Assembly: GCA_965262485.1 (NCBI GenBank)
Contig: OZ253540.1
Location: 1,674,001-1,738,000 of the forward strand
Direction: 5' to 3'
Origin: Bin87 sp965262485
GTDB taxonomy: Bacteria; Chloroflexota; Dehalococcoidia; Lucifugimonadales; UBA3495
DNA: 64,000 nt
Made by a program: the position numbers and the translations under genes. Below, piece after piece: positions 1 through 6,679 of this stretch. The notes under the pieces were generated by a model. The model was given only the letters and a program-made list of their open reading frames with translations. It was not told the origin of the DNA and did not search any database. The first letter of the stretch is position 1. Each line of letters begins with the position of its first letter.

Positions 1-183
1 GCGGCGGCTCAGAGGGGAGACGTCCTGGCAATCCATGCCGAGAGTTACTGTGGGCAGGGCTTGGAGATGCAACGACACTACTGGCCGCTGGAAGCGCTGT
101 GGTACGAGGATACGCTGGTGGACCAGTTCGTGCCGGAGGGTCAGAAGGTGAGACGCCTTGACCCCGACTGGAATCGCCGCTGA
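1..183 (+). CDS. C-terminal end of an unrecognised protein (partial)
   Basis: An open frame enters from the left edge and ends at TGA 181-183, leaving 60 residues. It reads like a folded soluble C-terminus, with an early GDVLAIHAESY stretch, aromatic-rich middle (RHYWPLEALWYED) and a basic tail ending DPDWNRR. I do not recognise the family. The only support is the clean frame and protein-like composition. A 65-codon TTG frame with a signal-like hydrophobic stretch follows immediately (186-383), but it has no Shine-Dalgarno site and I do not call it. Confidence 0.5.
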   Translation, partial: AAAQRGDVLAIHAESYCGQGLEMQRHYWPLEALWYEDTLVDQFVPEGQKVRRLDPDWNRR

Positions 184-407
184 CCTTGCGGCTAACGACC
201 AGGTGGCGCCGGCTCCGCTCGGCGGCGTTGTATGGGGCCGTGGTAGTGGTGGCAGGCGGCGTAGAAATCGCAGACCACGCGGCCGCCGCGCCGGTTGTGG
301 CGGTTCTGAGCAAAAGCGGCGGCGGGATGGACATACTTTTATGCCCTCGCGTACCATGTGCCGAAATTCTGATAGTTTGCTGACCGTCGCTCCGCCCCGC
401 TGGAGGG

Positions 408-2183
408 TTGCCATCGCCAGCAACAACGGCCCTGGTGAGCGGATTGTCCACTGCCCAGCACAACGAACAGGTCCGGTACGAACCGGACGAGAGGTGCCCG
501 ATCCCGGTGTCGGTCGCGGCCGGCTTTCAGGGCGTGCTGCTGGTGCTGACGCCGACGGTGACCACGGCTGCGCTGGCGGCCAACCAGTCGGAAGAGTACC
601 TGGTGTGGGCGGCCTTCTGCGCGCTGCTGGTTTGCGGGCTCGCCACCGCGCTTCAGGCCGGGCGCTTCTGGCGGGTGGGGACCGGCCACGTGCTGATCAC
701 CGGGGCCAGCGTCTCCCTCCTGGTCGTGGATGTGCCCGCCCTGTCGGCGGGAGGCCCGGGCATGCTGGCCGGGCTGGTGATTGCCGGGTCGATGGCGCAG
801 TTCGCGCTGTCGGCGTGGCTGCCGCTGGTGCGGCGGGTCATCACGCCGCTGGTATCGGGCACGGCGCTCCTGCTGCTGGCCGCCACGGTGATACCCATCG
901 CCGTGGGCCGGGTTACGGCAACACCCGCCGGAGGGTCGCCCCTGGCCGGGCTGCTGGTGCCGGTGGCTACCCTGGGAGTGGCGGCGGCGCTGGGACTGCG
1001 CCTGTCGGGAGGCTTGCGGCTGTGGGCGCCCCTGATTGCCATCGGCGCCGGCTGCGCCACGGCGGCGCCGTTCGGATTATACGATTTCAGCCGAGTCGCC
1101 GCAGCGTCCTGGGTCGGCGTGCCCGGAACCTGGTTCCCCGACTTCGAGGCGCCGCAACCGGCTGCGTTTCTTGCGCTGCTTCCCATGGTGGTCATCGTGG
1201 TGCTGATCAATGGCATCAAGAATATGGGCGACAGCGTGGCGGTGCAGCGTCTATCCCGGCGCCGGCCGCGGGCCACCGATTTTCGCCTGGTGCAAGGGGC
1301 GCTGAACGCCAACGGGACGGGCGTGCTGCTGAGCGGGATTGTGGGATCGCCGCCGACCACCATCAATTCGGCGACCAGCGGCGCGTTGGTCAGCATGACG
1401 GGCGTGGCCAGTCGCAGCGTCGGTTTCGCCGCCGCGATCATCCTGGCGACCCTGGCCTTCTCGCCCAAGCTGACGGCAATCCTGTTGATGATCCCGGGAT
1501 CGGTCATGGGAGCCTACCTGCGGGCGCTGATGGGCAACTACGTGGTGGAGGGCATCCGCACCGTGGGACAGGACGGCCTGGACCATCGGAAAGCGCTGAT
1601 CGTGGGCCTATCCTTCTCGGTCGGTCTGGGGCTGGGAACCTCGGACATCATCGCCAACCTTCCGGGCGGGTCCTGGCTGCGGTTCCTGGACAACGGCCTG
1701 ACGGCCGGCACCCTGGCGGCGGTGCTGATGACGTGGTTCGCGGAGTTGACCGCACCGCGGGCCAGGCGTCTGCACACCGAACTGAACGTCTCGGCCCTGC
1801 CGGAAATCGACGCCTTCCTGCGCGACATGGCGAGCAGACGGGGATGGGACGATGCCGGGACCGGTCGGCTGCGGGCCGCCGGCGAGGAGACCCTCTTGAG
1901 CCTGCTATCCACAAGCGCCGCCGACACCGACCCGGGAGGCGCCCGCCGGTTGACGATAGTAGCCCGGCCCGGCCCCGGCGCGGTGGAGTTGGAGTTCTTC
2001 GCCACGCTGGAAGGGCAGAACCTCCAGGACCGCCTGGCTTACCTGAGCGAGGAGGATCCCCGGGAACACGACGCTTCCTTCCGGCTGCTGCACCACTACG
2101 CCGAATCGGTCCACCACCAGAAGTACCACGGGATGGACGTGGTCAGGGTGTCGGTCGCCGACGGGCGCCGTCAGACGGTGTAA
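408..2183 (+). CDS. NCS2-family xanthine/uracil permease with C-terminal RsbW/HATPase-like domain
   Basis: The 591-residue protein is an NCS2 (nucleobase:cation symporter-2) transporter of the inner membrane. About a dozen hydrophobic segments span residues 35-460. The substrate-site region reads NGIKNMGDSVAVQ followed by GALNANGTGVLLSGIVGSPPTT, the typical NCS2 stretch. The usual family length is about 430-460. Here roughly 120 soluble residues follow (from about LPEIDAFLRDM), including GEETLLSLL and FRLLHHYAESVHHQKYHGMDVVRVSV, which resembles the anti-sigma/histidine-kinase-like ATPase appendage known from some permeases. The start is uncertain: TTG 408 sits almost on top of TGGAGG at 401-406, and GTG 435 is an alternative. 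Substrate is not predictable beyond a purine or pyrimidine. Confidence 0.85.
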   Translation: MPSPATTALVSGLSTAQHNEQVRYEPDERCPIPVSVAAGFQGVLLVLTPTVTTAALAANQSEEYLVWAAFCALLVCGLATALQAGRFWRVGTGHVLITGASVSLLVVDVPALSAGGPGMLAGLVIAGSMAQFALSAWLPLVRRVITPLVSGTALLLLAATVIPIAVGRVTATPAGGSPLAGLLVPVATLGVAAALGLRLSGGLRLWAPLIAIGAGCATAAPFGLYDFSRVAAASWVGVPGTWFPDFEAPQPAAFLALLPMVVIVVLINGIKNMGDSVAVQRLSRRRPRATDFRLVQGALNANGTGVLLSGIVGSPPTTINSATSGALVSMTGVASRSVGFAAAIILATLAFSPKLTAILLMIPGSVMGAYLRALMGNYVVEGIRTVGQDGLDHRKALIVGLSFSVGLGLGTSDIIANLPGGSWLRFLDNGLTAGTLAAVLMTWFAELTAPRARRLHTELNVSALPEIDAFLRDMASRRGWDDAGTGRLRAAGEETLLSLLSTSAADTDPGGARRLTIVARPGPGAVELEFFATLEGQNLQDRLAYLSEEDPREHDASFRLLHHYAESVHHQKYHGMDVVRVSVADGRRQTV

Positions 2184-2251
2184 CCGGAACCGGCGGCGGA
2201 TGCAGCCGGAGCCGTTGCCACTGACGCCCTGACGTGGCAAACTCTTTCATC

Positions 2252-2300
2252 ATTCCGAACCGGCGCAATTCCGAACCGGCGCATCATTCCGAACCGGCGC
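2252..2300 (+). repeat. Three copies of a 15-bp repeat upstream of nadC
   Basis: The 15-mer ATTCCGAACCGGCGC occurs at 2252-2266, 2268-2282 and 2286-2300, just upstream of the nadC ribosome-binding site. The spacings are 16 and 18 bp. It may be a slippage-generated satellite or a set of regulator sites; nothing in the sequence decides between them. Confidence 0.6.
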
Positions 2301-2326
2301 ATCCCGTCAGCCCCCACGAGGACAAC

Positions 2327-3187
2327 ATGACTCAGCAGCTTCCCCCCGAGGTTCTGAACCTCATCGATTCTGCACTTACTGAAGACCAGGCGTTCAACGA
2401 TCCAACCACTCAAACCCTCATTCCCGGCCACGTAGTCGGCAGTGGCGTCCTCCGCGCCAAGGCCATCGGAGTTCTGGCCGGCGGTCAGGTCGCCGCCGCC
2501 GTCTTCCACCGCATCGACCCACAGCTGGACATAGAGCTCCTGCTGGATGACGGCGCCGCCCTGGATCCCGGACGGGATATCGCCACCGTTTACGGCCCGG
2601 CCGCTTCCATCCTGCGCGCCGAACGCACCGCCCTCAACTTCATCCAGCGCATGAGCGGCATCGCCACCGCCACCAACCACTACGTAAACGCCGTCGTTGG
2701 CACCGGCGCCCGCATCGTCGACACCCGCAAAACCGCCCCCGGCCATCGCTATCTCGACAAGTACAGCGTCCGCATGGGTGGCGGATACAACCATCGCCTT
2801 AATCTGGCCGATGGAATTCTCATCAAAGACAACCACCTGGCGGCCCGCGCATCGCTGGAGGAACCGCTTGGCGACGTGGTTCGCCGGGCCATATCGCTGG
2901 CGTCTCATACCATCCGCGTCGAAGTTGAGGTCGAGTCGCTGGAACAGGTGCATGAAGCGGTGGCAGCCGGCGCCCATATCATCATGCTCGACAACATGCC
3001 CGCCTCCATGATGCAAGAAGCCGTTGGCATCATCGCCGGCCGCGCTTCCATTGAAGCGTCCGGCGGTATCACCCTGGAAACCGTGCGCGAAGTCGCCGAA
3101 ACGGGCGTCGATCTCATCAGCATCGGCGGCCTCACCCATTCCCCCGACGCCCTCGACATTTCCCTCGACCTCGAGTTCCCGCAATAG
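2327..3187 (+). CDS. nadC: Nicotinate-nucleotide pyrophosphorylase (carboxylating)
   Basis: NadC (quinolinate phosphoribosyltransferase) turns quinolinate and PRPP into nicotinate mononucleotide, CO2 and PPi in de novo NAD synthesis. The 286 residues are the usual length. Family motifs are intact: ERTALNFIQRMSGIAT, the DTRKTAPGHRYLDKYSVRMGG block that binds quinolinate, NHRLNLADGILIKDNH, the EVEVESLEQ acidic strand, and the phosphate-binding IEASGGI and ISIGGLTHS loops near the end. I start at ATG 2327, preceded by GAGG at 2318-2321. An in-frame upstream start at 2234 would translate the repeat region and is unlikely. No nadA or nadB is adjacent. Confidence 0.96.
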   Translation: MTQQLPPEVLNLIDSALTEDQAFNDPTTQTLIPGHVVGSGVLRAKAIGVLAGGQVAAAVFHRIDPQLDIELLLDDGAALDPGRDIATVYGPAASILRAERTALNFIQRMSGIATATNHYVNAVVGTGARIVDTRKTAPGHRYLDKYSVRMGGGYNHRLNLADGILIKDNHLAARASLEEPLGDVVRRAISLASHTIRVEVEVESLEQVHEAVAAGAHIIMLDNMPASMMQEAVGIIAGRASIEASGGITLETVREVAETGVDLISIGGLTHSPDALDISLDLEFPQ

Positions 3188-3340
3188 CCACCCGCCAGCA
3201 GATCACTGGCAGCCCCGGCCCCCGACCGGTTCATTTCGACACCACCCGTTCAATTGGACACCGACCGGCGCTAGCGGTATATTTCTCCGCGCAGCGTCCA
3301 TATCCACCCATCCAAACCAAATACCAAGGAGCGAGCAATT

Positions 3341-3886
3341 ATGGCCCGACTTACCGACGTTACCCGAGATCAACTGCCGGCCGAGCATCAGCAGTTCTTC
3401 GATTCTATCGCCAGCAGCCGCGGCAGCGTTCGCGGACCCTACGGTGTGCTCCTGCATAGCCCCGACCTGGCCGCCCGGGTCGCCCATACCGGCGCGTTCG
3501 TCCGCTTCGACCTCGACATCACCGAAGCCCAGCGCGAACTAATCATCTGCGCGACCGCCCGTGAAATTCGCCAGCAGTATGAGTTTTCTGCCCACGCGCG
3601 GCTGGCTCGCCAGGCCGGTGTATCCGACGAAGCCGTGCGGGCCATCGCCACCGGCACAGCCCCTGAGGGCATGACCGGCATCGAGGCGTCGTTGGTCCAG
3701 TACGTGCAGGAACTCTTCCGCAACCACAAAATCAGCGACGAAACCTTCAACGCCGTTTCAGATCATTTCGGTACCGAAAGGACAATCGGCATCACCGCCC
3801 TGATGGGCCATTACCTGCTGGTGGGCCAGGTCCTCTCGGCCTTCGAAGTAGAACTCCCCGAGGGCGTCCAACCCGAAATCACCTAG
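3341..3886 (+). CDS. Carboxymuconolactone decarboxylase family protein
   Basis: The 181-residue protein belongs to the CMD/AhpD-like superfamily of small all-alpha proteins. It has the family pattern AQRELIICATAREIRQQYEFSAHARLARQAGVSDEAV, in which the EFSAH...A segment corresponds to the active-site helix. The CxxC pair of true AhpD peroxidase partners is absent, so a decarboxylase or hydrolase-type role, or an unknown one, is more likely. The ATG at 3341 has AAGGAG about 10 nt upstream. It stands alone, 153 bp after nadC, and no aromatic ring-cleavage genes are adjacent, so the substrate cannot be inferred. Confidence 0.85.
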   Translation: MARLTDVTRDQLPAEHQQFFDSIASSRGSVRGPYGVLLHSPDLAARVAHTGAFVRFDLDITEAQRELIICATAREIRQQYEFSAHARLARQAGVSDEAVRAIATGTAPEGMTGIEASLVQYVQELFRNHKISDETFNAVSDHFGTERTIGITALMGHYLLVGQVLSAFEVELPEGVQPEIT

Positions 3887-3895
3887 TCAACCGCC

Positions 3896-3995
3896 CCCTG
3901 TCATCGCCAGGAGCGCAGCTCTAATCTGTCATTGCGAGAAACTTCCGCTCATCCCGAGCTTGTCGAAGGACGTGGCAATCCCGTCTCCTGCTCCA
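3896..3995. repeat. Degenerate fragment of the dispersed GTCATTGCGAG repeat
   Basis: The stretch contains AGGAGCGCAGCT, GTCATTGCGAGAAACTTCC and GACGTGGCAATCCCGTC, which are scrambled pieces of the repeat described at 4137-5550. It lies in the 274-bp gap between the CMD-family gene and the IS110 element. Otherwise the gap holds nothing I can call. Confidence 0.6.
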
Positions 3996-4175
3996 GCCCA
4001 AAATCCTGTCCATCCTGTCCATCGATGTAAAAACTCGTCCCTTCCCCTCTCCCTTGATGGGCTGATAGGGGTATGTATAAATTTGTGGACTTGGAAGGTA
4101 AAAGGCTTTCTGGCACCTTTTCGATACTAAACAGACCTCACGCGTACCCACTTTGTCATTTGTATGTTGTATATG

Positions 4176-4352
4176 CCTCGCAGATAGGCCAATCTGTGAG
4201 GCGGGCGCGAGGGGCGCGTCGTCTGTCATTGGGTGAGCTGGGCCTGAGGTCCAGGCTGCACCGACTCGCAGTAAGACACCCCTCACGCCGCCGGTGGTCG
4301 CTCCGAACAGATTCACGGGCCTGAGCCCGCATTGCAAGTGTGGAGGACCACC
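4176..4352 (+). ncRNA. Predicted IS110 bridge RNA with readable target and donor guides
   Basis: Three structured parts are visible. A 5' hairpin pairs 4176-4185 with 4192-4201. A target loop is closed by GAGGGG (4209-4214) with CCCCTC (4279-4284) and GTCT (4221-4224) with AGAC (4274-4277). A donor loop is closed by GGTGGTC (4293-4299) with GACCACC (4346-4352) and CTCC (4301-4304) with GGAG (4342-4345), and has an internal hairpin CGGGC-CTGA-GCCCG (4316-4329). Guides: TGTCATTG (4224-4231) equals the left target; CTCGCAGT (4265-4272) pairs with the right target; ACAGAT (4307-4312) equals the element right end at 5418-5423; ATTGCAAGT (4331-4339) pairs with ACTTG at the joined ends. The architecture follows published IS621 bridge RNA; limits are approximate. 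Confidence 0.78.
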
Positions 4353-4380
4353 GCATTATCACATCTGGGAGGTCTCAAAG

Positions 4381-5374
4381 ATGAAGACGCCAAAGATGAA
4401 GACCATGGAAGGTAGCGCAGTGGAAGGCGGCGCAGTGGTGGGCATTGACGTCAGCAAAGCCAGCCTGGACGTGTCGGTGTCGGCTGGCCCGGCGCGTCGC
4501 TTTGCCAACACCGAGGAGGGCATCGCCGATCTGTTGCAATTGTTGGAGGCGCAGGAGGTCGCGCAGGTGGTGTGTGAACCCACCGGGGGCTATGAACTCC
4601 AGTTGGTCAACCGGTTGCGGGCCGGGGGACTGGGGGTGCACCAGGCCCACCCCAACCAGGTGCGGGATTTCGCCCGGGCCGCTGGCCACCTGGCGAAGAC
4701 TGACGCCCTGGACGCCCAGACGCTGTCGCGTTACGGCCAGGTGTTTGAACCCCCGGACACCCCCGCAGCCGGATCCGGAACGTGAGGAACTGCGGGATTT
4801 GCTGCGCCGCCGCCAGCAGCTGGTGGAACAGCGAGTGCAGGAGCTGAACCGGCGCAACCAGGGAACCTCCCGCAAGGCCCGGGCTTCCACCGCCCGCCAC
4901 ATCGCCTGGCTGGACCAGGAGATCGCCCAGCTGGATGAGGAGTACCAGGCCGCGTTGCAGAGCAGCGAGTCCCTGGCCCAACGCGCCGCCTTGTACCGCA
5001 GCGTGCCGGGCGTAGGGCCGCTCACCGCCGCCACCCTGACCGCCGAGCTGCCGGAACTGGGACAATACGACGGGAAGGCCCTGACCTCCCTGGTGGGACT
5101 GGCGCCCTGGTCTCGGGACAGTGGCCGGAAGCGGGGCCAGCGCACCATCCGGGGCGGTCGCGGCGTAGTGCGCCGGGCCTTGTACATGGCGGCCCTGGCG
5201 GCGACACGCGGCCAGGGGAGCTTGCCTGATTTCTACCGTCAGCTGCGGCAACGTGGCAAAACTGGCAAAGTGGCGCTGGTGGCCGTGATGCGCAAACTGC
5301 TGTTGCAACTGAACGCAGTGGCCCGCCGCGGAACCCCCTGGGTGCAAATCCCCGGGGTACAACAACCCGGATAG
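4381..5374 (+). pseudogene. IS110-family transposase (DEDD recombinase), frameshifted
   Basis: IS110 transposases are RuvC-like DEDD enzymes guided by bridge RNA. The first part, from ATG 4381 (GGAGG at 4369-4373), shows GIDVSKASLDV, VCEPTGGYE and KTDALDAQTLSRYGQ. The reading frame ends at TGA 4783. The second part continues in the next frame with a coiled-coil-like LRRRQQLVEQRVQELNRR and the C-terminal Transposase_20 domain (VPGVGPLTAATLTAELPELG, SLVGLAPWSRDSG, GGRGVVRRALYMAALAA). The shift lies in the C-rich run near 4755-4772. One extra C would explain it, so it could be decay, an assembly error or recoding. Joined, the product would be about 330 residues, a normal IS110 length. Confidence 0.85.
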
Positions 5375-5610
5375 AACCATCCCACCTCCAAACCCGCAAA
5401 AAGGCTTGACACTCAACACAGATACTGCGAGGAGCGCAGCGACGTGGCAATCTCGTTAAGGTTGAACGCACGTCGGCAAACCACCATTGCTACGCCGACG
5501 AGATTGCCACGCTGCGCTCGCAATGACAGATGAATGTGGGTACGCGTGAGGGTGGCGGCAGGCCGGGCCGCCGGATGGCGTACCAGGACCGCTCGGTATC
5601 TATATTCGTG

Positions 5611-5676
5611 ATTCCATATTAGAATATCGGCACAGAATCAGAATATCCGCACGGCAATTCGGAACGATAATTCGGA
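5611..5676 (+). promoter_or_regulatory. Paired direct repeats upstream of the phosphotriesterase-like gene
   Basis: Two repeats AGAATATC(G/C)GCAC lie at 5621-5633 and 5640-5652. A second pair AATTCGGA lies at 5656-5663 and 5669-5676, and an inverted ATTC-N7-GAAT at 5611-5625. The stretch is AT-rich and ends at the Shine-Dalgarno of the next gene, so it is a plausible regulator-binding region. No regulator gene is adjacent and no clear -35/-10 pair stands out. Confidence 0.4.
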
Positions 5677-5690
5677 TAGGAGGGCGGGCA

Positions 5691-6644
5691 ATGGCCACCG
5701 TCAACACAGTAACGGGTCCTTTGGACACCGACGACCTCGGTTTCACCCTGAGTCATGAACATGTGGGCACCAATGCCGCCGGGCTGCGCCACACGTTTCC
5801 GGAGTTTATCGACCGCGATGGCATACGCGAACAGTCCATCGCTGCCATGACGGCCGCCTACGCTGACGGTGTCAGGACCATGGTTGACGTTACCACCATC
5901 GACCTGGGCCGCGATGTGGGATTGATCAAGAAAGTGTCTGAGGGCAGCGGCATACAGATAATCGTGGCCACCGGCAACCACGTGGCGGTGCCCAGGCCGT
6001 TCGCCGACGTTTCACCCGATGTAATCGCCGCGCTGTACATCAGGGAGATCGAAGAGGGCATCGAAGGTACCGGGATCAAAGCCGGCATTATCAAGGTAGC
6101 CAGCGACCGGGGTGGTATCACACCACCCCAGGAAGTGGTGTTGAGAGCCGCCGCCAGAACCCAAAAGGCCACCGGAATCCCCATTTCCACCCACACCTGG
6201 TCGCCCGACCGGGTGGGCGACCAGCAGGTTGCCATCCTGGAGGATGAGGGCGTAGATCTCAACCGGGTGTACATCGGTCACAGCAACGACGACACCGACC
6301 TGGATTATCTGTTCGGCCTGCTCAACAAAGGAGTCTGGCTGGGGCTGGACCGGCATCCGGGCGGGCAGGTTCCCGGTACTCCTAATTGGGAAGAACGCAC
6401 CGAGATAACCAGGAAACTGATGGACGCCGGTTTCACCGACCGCATATTCCTGTCTCACGACTACTCGGTTCCAAAGGCTCGCCACGGCGCCGAGGTCCAG
6501 GAACAACGGCGGCGGGCGAATCCTGACGGGTACAACTTTATCCCCAGGTACGTGCTGCCCAGATTGAAGGAACTGGGCGCATCCGACGGCGACATTCACC
6601 AAATCACCGTGGAAAACCCCAGGCGATTCTTCGCTGGCGAATAA
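5691..6644 (+). CDS. Phosphotriesterase-family binuclear metal hydrolase
   Basis: The 317-residue protein is a PTE/PHP-family amidohydrolase. All five metal-ligand positions can be read: H22 and H24 (SHEHV), K135 as the carboxylated bridging lysine (AGIIKVAS), H168 (ISTHTW), H197 (YIGHS) and D257 (LSHDYS). It is therefore likely an active binuclear Zn/Mn hydrolase, but members act on lactones, phosphotriesters or other esters, and the substrate is not evident. ATG 5691 follows AGGAGGGCGGGCA. It is followed after 35 bp by an MFS exporter on the same strand, so the two could be co-transcribed. Confidence 0.92.
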   Translation: MATVNTVTGPLDTDDLGFTLSHEHVGTNAAGLRHTFPEFIDRDGIREQSIAAMTAAYADGVRTMVDVTTIDLGRDVGLIKKVSEGSGIQIIVATGNHVAVPRPFADVSPDVIAALYIREIEEGIEGTGIKAGIIKVASDRGGITPPQEVVLRAAARTQKATGIPISTHTWSPDRVGDQQVAILEDEGVDLNRVYIGHSNDDTDLDYLFGLLNKGVWLGLDRHPGGQVPGTPNWEERTEITRKLMDAGFTDRIFLSHDYSVPKARHGAEVQEQRRRANPDGYNFIPRYVLPRLKELGASDGDIHQITVENPRRFFAGE

Positions 6645-6679
6645 CACTCGGCTGTCGCGTCCCAGTAAGCTGCGCCATA

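Larger units (their letters stand above)
4161..5426 (+). mobile_element. IS110-family insertion sequence (IS110 group, bridge RNA upstream of transposase)
   Basis: Boundaries come from the interrupted host repeat: left flank ends CATT at 4160, right flank resumes GCGAGG at 5427. The element is 1266 bp, starts TGTATG and ends GATACT, and has no terminal inverted repeats, as expected for IS110. It has a structured noncoding left end of about 220 bp, one transposase gene and a short right end of about 50 bp. The left junction carries TT and the right carries CT where a shared dinucleotide core would lie, which fits recombination between a TT target core and a CT donor core. The transposase gene is frameshifted, so this copy may be inactive. 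Confidence 0.88.
4137..5550. repeat. Dispersed MITE-like palindromic repeat, copy interrupted by IS110
   Basis: The left end CTCACGCGTACCC (4137-4149) and right end GGGTACGCGTGAG (5538-5550) are perfect inverted repeats. Removing 4161-5426 rejoins ...TTTGTCATT with GCGAGGAGCGCAGCG and restores a continuous repeat unit of about 148 bp. Other copies are at 9964-10141, 36818-36943 (truncated), 40637-40805 and rearranged at 53288-53440. The unit has long internal complementary arms (GCAATGACA against TGTCATTGC, and GGCAATCTCGT against ACGAGATTGCC), so it can fold into a long hairpin. No coding capacity is evident. Confidence 0.85.

Noticed and set aside
158..2224. 688-codon plus-strand frame overlapping the NCS2 permease
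   Set aside because: It is a high-GC shadow frame rich in Arg/Gly/Ala; the frame from 408 carries clear transporter motifs.
2171..3184. Long minus-strand frame opposite nadC
   Set aside because: Repeated low-complexity Gly/Ala/Asp composition, no motifs, fully antisense to a certain gene.
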